Assembly: GCF_027587195.1 (NCBI RefSeq)
Contig: NZ_JAPDDP010000069.1
Location: 1-43,527, forward strand
Length of the DNA stretch: 43,527 nt
Direction of reading: 5' to 3'
Source of the DNA: Solirubrobacter phytolaccae
Lineage (GTDB): Bacteria > Actinomycetota > Thermoleophilia > Solirubrobacterales > Solirubrobacteraceae
Part shown: positions 38,043-43,527 of the stretch, one piece after another
Layout: each line of letters starts with the position of its first letter
How positions within the stretch are numbered: position 1 is the first letter of the stretch
Notes under the pieces: model-generated
Told to the model about the DNA's origin: nothing
The model's database searches: none
What the model saw: only the letters and a program-made list of their open reading frames with translations
Translations under genes and position numbers: made by a program

Positions 38043-38838
38043 ACCGTGGACGGTGCTCGACGCACCCTCGAACCTCGGCCTCCGGCAGCTGCGGCCCGGG
38101 GTCGAGCCGGGCGCGCGGCGGTTGGCCGACGCGCTGCGAGCGTGCGGTCTCGTCGACCGGCTGGGCGCGCGCGACGCCGGCCGCGTGGCGGCACCGCCGT
38201 GGGTGGAGCTGTTCGCCAACCGGGAGCAGATCCCCGGCTACACGCGGGAGTTGGCGGAGCGGCTCGGCGAGCTGCTGCGAGACGGCGCGAAGCCGCTCGT
38301 GCTCGGCGGCGACTGTTCGATCCTGCTCGGCGCGATGCTCGCGCTGCGCCGCCGCGGCCACTACGGGCTCGCATTCGTGGACGGCCACCTGGACTTCCGC
38401 ACCGAGGACGTGGACGCCGTCGCGGGCGAGGACCTGGCGGTGGTCACAGGTCGGGCGGAGGACGCGCTCGCGGACCTCGACGGGCTGCGGCCGTACGTGC
38501 TCGACGAGGACGTCGTGGCCTACGGCTCGCGCGACGGCTCGACGGCGCCGGTCCGCGTCATCGACCTCGACGCGCTGCGTGCCGGCGAGTGGGCGGTCCC
38601 GCCCGTGCCGTACTGGGTGCACGTCGACGCCGATGTGCTGCGCCTGGACGCGGTCGACTCCCCGCAGCCGGACGGGCTCTCCTACGAGGAGCTGGCGACG
38701 CTGCTGCGCCTGCTGCTCAGCGGCCCGGTCGTGGGCATGCAGGTCACGATCTTCGACCCGGATCTGGACCCCGACGGGTCCGCGGCGGAGGCCTTGACGG
38801 CGTGCCTGGTCAGCGCCGCTGCGCCAGCGGCGCGATGA
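38032..38838 (+). CDS. Arginase/agmatinase-fold (ureohydrolase) family protein
   Basis: 268-residue ureohydrolase-superfamily protein. Metal-site motifs are VLGGDCSILLG (about residues 90-100), where the classical GGDHS histidine is Cys; FVDGHLDFR (about 118-126), matching D-x-H-x-D; and VHVDADVLRLDAVD (about 198-211), the D-x-D motif. The guanidino-substrate specificity is unknown, and the Cys ligand argues against ordinary arginase. Start TTG 38032 is supported by GAAGGG about 8 nt upstream; GTG 38053 is the alternative. Its 3' end overlaps the convergent secreted-protein gene by 29 bp. Confidence 0.87.
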   Translation: MPHRPWTVLDAPSNLGLRQLRPGVEPGARRLADALRACGLVDRLGARDAGRVAAPPWVELFANREQIPGYTRELAERLGELLRDGAKPLVLGGDCSILLGAMLALRRRGHYGLAFVDGHLDFRTEDVDAVAGEDLAVVTGRAEDALADLDGLRPYVLDEDVVAYGSRDGSTAPVRVIDLDALRAGEWAVPPVPYWVHVDADVLRLDAVDSPQPDGLSYEELATLLRLLLSGPVVGMQVTIFDPDLDPDGSAAEALTACLVSAAAPAAR

Positions 38839-40027
38839 CGCGACCCTCGGCGGTCCGGCCGAAGACGACCGTGTCCGGCGTCTCCTTCGGGTCGAACCGG
38901 CGCGCGTCGATCACGGCCAGGCCGGGCTTGCGGCGCAGCTCTTCGGTGCCGACGAGCGCGTGCACGGTGTCGACGACGCCGGAGGACGCGAGCAGCAGGT
39001 AGGGGAAGTTGTCGAACGTCGTGTAGGCGTACGCCGCGAACGTGTCCGCGCTCTTGAAGACCTGGTCGGCGGAGGCGGTGCCGAGGCCGACCGTGCGCTC
39101 GTCCTTGTCCTCACCCCGGTCGGGCCGGTTGCCGTAGCCGAGCGCCGCCGCCCGGCGACCGCTGAGCGCGTCGCCGTGCAGGACCACCGCGGCGCGCTTG
39201 TAGCCCGGGACCTCACCCGTCCACGTGACGGTCAGCGCGGGCGGCTCGTCGTCGGTGCGCTGCTGCTGCTCGTCGTCCTCGAGCAGCGCGGCCGCCGCCT
39301 GGGTCGCGAGGAACACCGCGCGCGCGTAGCCGCCCTCGAGCGCGCTGGTGAAGGCCTCGTAGGCCTCCGGGCGGATGTAGCGCCCGCCTTCGCCGGTGAC
39401 GTAGATCGGCACGCGGTCGCTCACGGCCTGCGTGGGGACGACGAACCCGTCCGAGTCCAGGCCGCCATTACTCCACAGCAGCCCGTCGCCCACGTCCTCG
39501 TAGCCGTTGCCGTAGCCCGCGTCGACGAAGCGCCAGTCGTTGCGCGCGGGGGTGAGGATCGCGTCGCCGACGCCGATCGGGACGTCGCCGGGGTAGTCGC
39601 CCTCGGTGCGCACACGCTCGGCGTCCACGAACCAGCCGTCGCTGGACTCACGGCGCGTCAACCCCGCGAGCAGGCCACCCTGGCTCTCCAGGATCGCGAG
39701 CTGCTCGTCGTCGACCGTGCCGATCCAGAGCACGGTGACGTCGTCGTCCGGGTCGGGTTGGCGGGCCCGGCGTTCGCGCGTCTCCGGGCTCTCGCCGTCA
39801 TCGTCGTCGTCCTCCTCGGCTTCCTGCTCGTCCTCGGCCGCTTCCTCGCGCCACTCGGCGACCGCGCTGTCGATCGCTTTCTCGTCCTTGGCGAGCGAGC
39901 CCCGCAGCGGGAACCCGCGCGCCCCGAGCTCGGTCTCGCCCTTCGGGTCCTCCCCACCCGAGGTGAGGAGGAGGACGGCGACGACGGCTACACCGACAAC
40001 GGCGAGCCCGAGGAGGAGACGGCGCAT
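38810..40027 (-). CDS. Secreted or membrane-anchored acidic protein of unknown function
   Basis: 405 residues. The N-terminus MRRLLLGLAVVGVAVVAVLLL is a signal or anchor. It is followed by an Asp/Glu-rich, probably disordered stretch (about 50-95, including EEDDDDDG), and then a mixed alpha/beta region with motifs DDVTVLWIGTVDDEQLAIL and ALTVTWTGEVPGYKRAAVVL. I do not recognise the family. It starts inside the 3' end of the cydDC gene (40-bp overlap), so it may be cotranscribed with it, and ends overlapping the arginase-fold gene. Confidence 0.72.
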   Translation of the reverse strand: MRRLLLGLAVVGVAVVAVLLLTSGGEDPKGETELGARGFPLRGSLAKDEKAIDSAVAEWREEAAEDEQEAEEDDDDDGESPETRERRARQPDPDDDVTVLWIGTVDDEQLAILESQGGLLAGLTRRESSDGWFVDAERVRTEGDYPGDVPIGVGDAILTPARNDWRFVDAGYGNGYEDVGDGLLWSNGGLDSDGFVVPTQAVSDRVPIYVTGEGGRYIRPEAYEAFTSALEGGYARAVFLATQAAAALLEDDEQQQRTDDEPPALTVTWTGEVPGYKRAAVVLHGDALSGRRAAALGYGNRPDRGEDKDERTVGLGTASADQVFKSADTFAAYAYTTFDNFPYLLLASSGVVDTVHALVGTEELRRKPGLAVIDARRFDPKETPDTVVFGRTAEGRVIAPLAQRR

Positions 40028-43000
40028 GAGGTACGCATGTACCCAGAACCGTCGCGAAGCTCCACAACGGCGTCGAACGCCTCCAGCCCCGTGGGGTCGT
40101 GCGTGATCACGATCAGCGTCCGGTCGGTCACCAGGATGTCCTCGCGGACGGCGCGGGCCGTGTCGGGGTCGAGCATGGCCGTCGGCTCGTCGAGGATGAT
40201 GATGTCGGCGGGGCTGATGAGGGCGCGGGCGAGCCCGATCCGCTGGCGCTGGCCACCGGAGACCGCGAGGCCGTCCTCGCCGACGCGCGTGTGGATGCCG
40301 TCGGGCAGCGCGTTGATCCAGTCGGCCAGGCCGGCTTCGACGAGCGTGCGGTGCACGTCGTGATCGGTCGCCTCGGGGCGGCCGATGCGCACGTTGGCGG
40401 CGATCGTCCCTGCGAGCAGGTGCGCGTCCTGGCCGGCGAGGCGGATGTGGCGGCGGATCGCATCCGGGTCCGCGTCCTTGAGGTCGACGTCGCCGAGCGC
40501 CACCGTGCCCGCATCCGGGTCGGCGAGGCGGGCCAGCAGGTTCGCGAGCGTGGTCTTGCCGGTGCCCGACGGTCCGACGATCGCGACGTGCTCGCCCGGG
40601 TTGACGGTGAGGTCGACGCCGTCCAGGACGATCGGCGCGCCGGGACCGCCGGGGCGGTGGACGAGGCCCGTGGCGGTGAGCGTGGCGCGGCGCGGGAGGG
40701 GTTCCGTTCCTGCGCGCTGCAGCTGCGGCGGACCGGCGGTGGCGGCGGCGAGCCGCTCGCGGGCGGCGCGCACGCCGATGAAGCGCAGCGCCGCCTCTGG
40801 GAGCGCCGCGGGCGCCTCGAACGCGCCGAGCGTGAGCAGGGCGAGGGCGCCGAGCCAGACCGTCGCGAGGTCGCTCTGCGTGCCGATCGCGAGGACGCCG
40901 GTGAGCGTGGCGCCCGCCGCGAGGGTGGTGGTGACGGCACCGAACGCGGCGGCGCGGGCCTGGCCGCGGTCGACGCGGGCGAGCGTTCGGCTGGCGTCGG
41001 TGAGCGCTTGGAGGCGGTTCGGGCCCTGCCCGGCGACCGCGAGCTGCGGGCCGAGCGTGAGCGCTTCCACGAGCTCGGCGCCGAACGCCGCGCGGGCCTT
41101 CCCGGGCGCGCTGTGGCGGGCCAGGGCGTGGGTCGCGAGCGGGACCAGCACGGTGGCCGTGGCGAGCCCGGCCGCGACGACGAGCGCGGTCTCCGGCAGG
41201 ATCAGCGCGGCGGCGACGACCACGGCGAGCGACGCGACGGCCGCGACCGCCGCCGGCAGCACGACGCGCGGGTGCAGGTGCTGAAGCTCGTCCACGTCGC
41301 TCGTGAAGCGCGTGAGCAGGTCGGCCGCGCCGGGCACGCCGGGCCGCCCGATCCGAGCCGCGAGCCGCTCGAAGAACCCGACGCGCACCTCGGCGAGCTG
41401 CCGCAGCGCGACGTCATGCGAAGCGAGCCGCTCCCCGTAGCGCGCGAGTGATCTGACCAGCCCGAGCGCGCGGACGGTGACGATCCCGACCAGCAGCGCG
41501 AGCACGGGCGGCTGCTCGGCCGCACGCGTGACGAGCCAGCCGCTCGTGGCGAGCACGGCGAGCGCCGACAGCGTGCCCGCGACGCCGAGCGCGACCCCGG
41601 CCCACTTCGGCCATTCCCGCGCGGGCCGCGCGTCGGTGTGTGCGCCGGGCAAGGACAGCCCCGAGCCGCCCGAACTTAAAGAGGGACTGTCCCTCTTTAG
41701 CGACAGCTGTCGCGTTTCCCGCGCGTCCTCTCCGGCCCGCGCGTCGCGCCGCGCCGTCGCGCCGTCGGCCGCGCGGAGCGAGCCGGCGCCGGTTCTCCCC
41801 ACGAGGCCGGCGCGCAGCGAGCCGCTCGTCCACTCGAGCCGGGCGGGCTCCTGCCGGGCCAGTTCGGCCAGGTCGATCACGACGTCGCAGATCGAGGCCA
41901 GGCGGGCGTCGTGGGTCGCGACGACCAGCGTGCGGCCGCGGGCAGCGGCGAGGATGCCCTCCGCGACGCGGCGGGTCGAGGCGTGGTCGAGGTGGGCGGT
42001 CGGCTCGTCGAGCAGGAGCAACGGCGTGTCGGCGCCGAGCGCGGCGGCGAGGCCGAGGCGCTGCTCCTGGCCGCGCGAGAACGGGCGCCCGCCCGCCCCG
42101 ACGCGCGTGCTCTCCGGCACGGCCGCGATGATCTCCTCCGCGTCGGCGGCACGCAGCGCGGGCTCGCCGCCGTGCAGGCGCAGCGCTTCGCCGAGCGTGC
42201 CGGTGGGCAGCGGCGGGCGCTGGTCGAGCCAGGTGACCTGCCGCCACCAGGCGTCGCGGTCGAGCTCGCGGGCGTCGATGCCGCCGATCGTGATCGTGCC
42301 CGTGTCGGGGTCCTGGACGCGCGCGAGCAGCCGCAGCAGCGTCGACTTGCCGACGCCCGACGGGCCGACGAGCGCCACGGACGTCCCCGGCTCGATCGTC
42401 AGGTCCAGGTTCCGGAGCGGGTCCGGGCGGCCGTGCCCGTCGACGCCGACACCGCGCAGGACGATCGGCCCGGCGACCGGCGCGCAGGTGCCGCTGTCGG
42501 CGAACGGCGCGGGCTCGTCGAGCAGGTCGAAGAGCCGCTGCACGGCGACGGCGCCGTCCTCCGCGGCGTGGAAGCGCGCGCCCGCGGCCCGCAGCGGCGT
42601 GTAGACCTCCGGCGCGAGGACCAGCACGAATAGGCCGGTCGCGAGGTCCAGGTGTCCCTCGGCGAGCTGCACGCCGACGACGGCGGCCGCGATCGCGGTG
42701 CCGAGCATCGCCAGGAACTCGAGCACGAGCGCGCTCAGGAACGCGACTCGCAACGCCCCGAGCGACTCGTCCCGGTAGCGCTCCCCGACAGCCTGCAGCG
42801 ACGCGGCCTGCGCCTGCTCACGGCCGTGCGCGCGGAGCGTCGGCAGCCCACGGACCACCTCGAGGAAGTGCGCGCCGAGCACGGCCAGCGCGTGCTGGCG
42901 CTCCCGCGCGTGCTCGGCCGACTTGCGACCGACCAGGACCATGAAGACGATCACGATCGGGAGCGTGATCGCCAGCAGGACGCCGACCACGAGGTCGCGC

Positions 43001-43524
43001 GTGGCGATGACCGCGACGACGCCGATCGGGACGGCGGCGGCGAGCGCGAGCTGCGGTACGGCCCGCGCGTAGTACTCCGCGAGCGCGTCCAGGCCCTGCG
43101 TGGCGGCGGTGGCGATGTCGCCGCGGCGAGCGTCCCGGGCGCGCCCGGCGAGCGCGCGCCCTGCGACGAGCTCACGCAGCCGCGCCAGCGCCACTTCGGC
43201 CGCACGGCGCCCCGCCAGCTCCACGACGCCCGCGAGCGCGGCGCGGATGGCGACGACGGCGATCAGCCCGAGCGCGAGCTCACGCGTGGCGACGGCGTCG
43301 GCGACGATCCACGCCTGCACCACGAGCAGCGCCGCGGCGAGGAGCCCCGCACCGGTGGCGATGCCCAGCGCTGTGCGCGCCCGCGGCGCGACGGCGAGCA
43401 GTCGCCGGTACACGGGTGGGATCGGCCCGCCGCGCTCGCGGCCACCGACCGCGGCATCGCTGTGCCCAGCGCGCCCGCGGGCGCCGTTCGCCGCGCCACT
43501 GGCCGCCGCCTCGCCGCGCGCCAA
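39988..43524 (-). CDS. cydDC: Fused CydDC thiol/cytochrome bd assembly ABC exporter (5' end uncertain)
   Basis: About 1140-1178 residues containing CydD then CydC. These heterodimeric ABC exporters move cysteine/glutathione-type reductants to support cytochrome bd. First half: membrane helices (about 50-320), Walker A GPSGVGKST, signature FSRGQEQRLGLA (LSGGQ is the norm), Walker B LLLLDEPTAHLD. Second half: LATSGWLVTRAAEQPPVLAL typical of CydC, Walker A GPSGTGKTT, signature VSGGQRQRIGLA, Walker B IILDEPTAMLD. The frame is open to the window edge; the leftmost codon used here is TTG 43524. A low-complexity Ala/Gly leader precedes GTG 43413, which may be the real start. Confidence 0.9.
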   Translation of the reverse strand: MARGEAAASGAANGARGRAGHSDAAVGGRERGGPIPPVYRRLLAVAPRARTALGIATGAGLLAAALLVVQAWIVADAVATRELALGLIAVVAIRAALAGVVELAGRRAAEVALARLRELVAGRALAGRARDARRGDIATAATQGLDALAEYYARAVPQLALAAAVPIGVVAVIATRDLVVGVLLAITLPIVIVFMVLVGRKSAEHARERQHALAVLGAHFLEVVRGLPTLRAHGREQAQAASLQAVGERYRDESLGALRVAFLSALVLEFLAMLGTAIAAAVVGVQLAEGHLDLATGLFVLVLAPEVYTPLRAAGARFHAAEDGAVAVQRLFDLLDEPAPFADSGTCAPVAGPIVLRGVGVDGHGRPDPLRNLDLTIEPGTSVALVGPSGVGKSTLLRLLARVQDPDTGTITIGGIDARELDRDAWWRQVTWLDQRPPLPTGTLGEALRLHGGEPALRAADAEEIIAAVPESTRVGAGGRPFSRGQEQRLGLAAALGADTPLLLLDEPTAHLDHASTRRVAEGILAAARGRTLVVATHDARLASICDVVIDLAELARQEPARLEWTSGSLRAGLVGRTGAGSLRAADGATARRDARAGEDARETRQLSLKRDSPSLSSGGSGLSLPGAHTDARPAREWPKWAGVALGVAGTLSALAVLATSGWLVTRAAEQPPVLALLVGIVTVRALGLVRSLARYGERLASHDVALRQLAEVRVGFFERLAARIGRPGVPGAADLLTRFTSDVDELQHLHPRVVLPAAVAAVASLAVVVAAALILPETALVVAAGLATATVLVPLATHALARHSAPGKARAAFGAELVEALTLGPQLAVAGQGPNRLQALTDASRTLARVDRGQARAAAFGAVTTTLAAGATLTGVLAIGTQSDLATVWLGALALLTLGAFEAPAALPEAALRFIGVRAARERLAAATAGPPQLQRAGTEPLPRRATLTATGLVHRPGGPGAPIVLDGVDLTVNPGEHVAIVGPSGTGKTTLANLLARLADPDAGTVALGDVDLKDADPDAIRRHIRLAGQDAHLLAGTIAANVRIGRPEATDHDVHRTLVEAGLADWINALPDGIHTRVGEDGLAVSGGQRQRIGLARALISPADIIILDEPTAMLDPDTARAVREDILVTDRTLIVITHDPTGLEAFDAVVELRDGSGYMRTSCAVSSSGSPLSV
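41677..41713. repeat. Two adjoining perfect palindromes in the CydD-CydC linker
   Basis: First hairpin: TAAAGAGGGA-CTG-TCCCTCTTTA (41677-41699), 10-bp perfect arms. Second: GCGACAG/CTGTCGC (41700-41713), a 14-bp perfect palindrome. Together they form a block in frame inside the linker between the two halves of the fused exporter. It resembles a REP/MITE-like unit; coding capacity is kept. Confidence 0.7.
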
Positions 43525-43527
43525 GTC

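Noticed and set aside
1-43527. CRISPR array, prophage, insertion sequence or secondary-metabolite cluster
   Set aside because: No regularly spaced repeats, integrase, transposase, capsid, or polyketide/peptide synthetase motifs were seen on either strand.

Overview
The window is about 43.5 kb of very GC-rich DNA (roughly 70-77% GC where counted), packed almost wall to wall with genes. Gene content and style suggest a free-living, aerobic actinobacterium, most likely from the Thermoleophilia/Solirubrobacterales branch. The pointers are a fused CydDC exporter, 2-oxoacid:ferredoxin oxidoreductase genes, a CGNR regulator, an M29 aminopeptidase, PII/Amt, Ig/Fn3-like secreted proteins, GTG/TTG starts and apparently leaderless promoters. 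This placement is inference; there is no rRNA or marker protein here that settles it. I see no phage, transposase, CRISPR array or plasmid functions. One tRNA gene, tRNA-Ser(GGA), is present.

Layout. 1-6026: a divergent cassette of flavin chemistry. Leftward are an SfnB/DszC-like acyl-CoA-dehydrogenase-fold oxidoreductase, an NtaA/DszA-like FMNH2 monooxygenase and an FAD monooxygenase that runs off the window. Rightward are a DsbA-like protein without its cysteines, a flavin reductase and an NAD(P)H:FMN reductase. Two of the genes share an upstream motif at an identical distance from the ATG. 6007-11231: YbaK-type deacylase, two secreted proteins, an acetyltransferase, an amidohydrolase and a small conserved protein. 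11203-17167: a PatB/MalY-type PLP lyase coupled to KorAB, divergent from an alpha/beta hydrolase-amidase pair.

17121-21530: a tightly coupled leftward operon (YkuD-like protein, response-regulator/thioredoxin-reductase fusion, cyclic-nucleotide-domain histidine kinase, UBP zinc finger) that looks like a self-contained redox signalling module; several members have lost the catalytic residues expected for their folds. 21560-25368: GH63 and GH13 glycosidases. 25439-27084: PII and ammonium transporter, both with key-residue substitutions. 27095-28043: a shrunken glutathione-S-transferase-like gene and a LuxR-type regulator with a dead receiver. 28101-31231: DeoC, aldehyde dehydrogenase and a truncated aldehyde-dehydrogenase-like partner. 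31235-34889: RNB ribonuclease, PyrD, small protein, RidA, CGNR regulator. 34938-36388: ECF sigma factor with a membrane-anchored partner abutting tRNA-Ser. 36414-43524: M29 aminopeptidase, universal stress protein, arginase-fold protein, secreted acidic protein and the fused CydDC ABC exporter, whose 5' end is uncertain.

Recurring themes are 4-nt start/stop overlaps inside operons, convergent gene ends that overlap or abut in nearly every case, -10 boxes placed so close to the start codon that transcripts would be leaderless, and pseudo-enzymes (dead YkuD, dead receiver, cysteine-less DsbA, CxxC-less thioredoxin reductase, truncated ALDH). The best candidates for something undescribed are the 17-21 kb redox phosphorelay operon and the 0-6 kb flavin cassette with its shared promoter motif.
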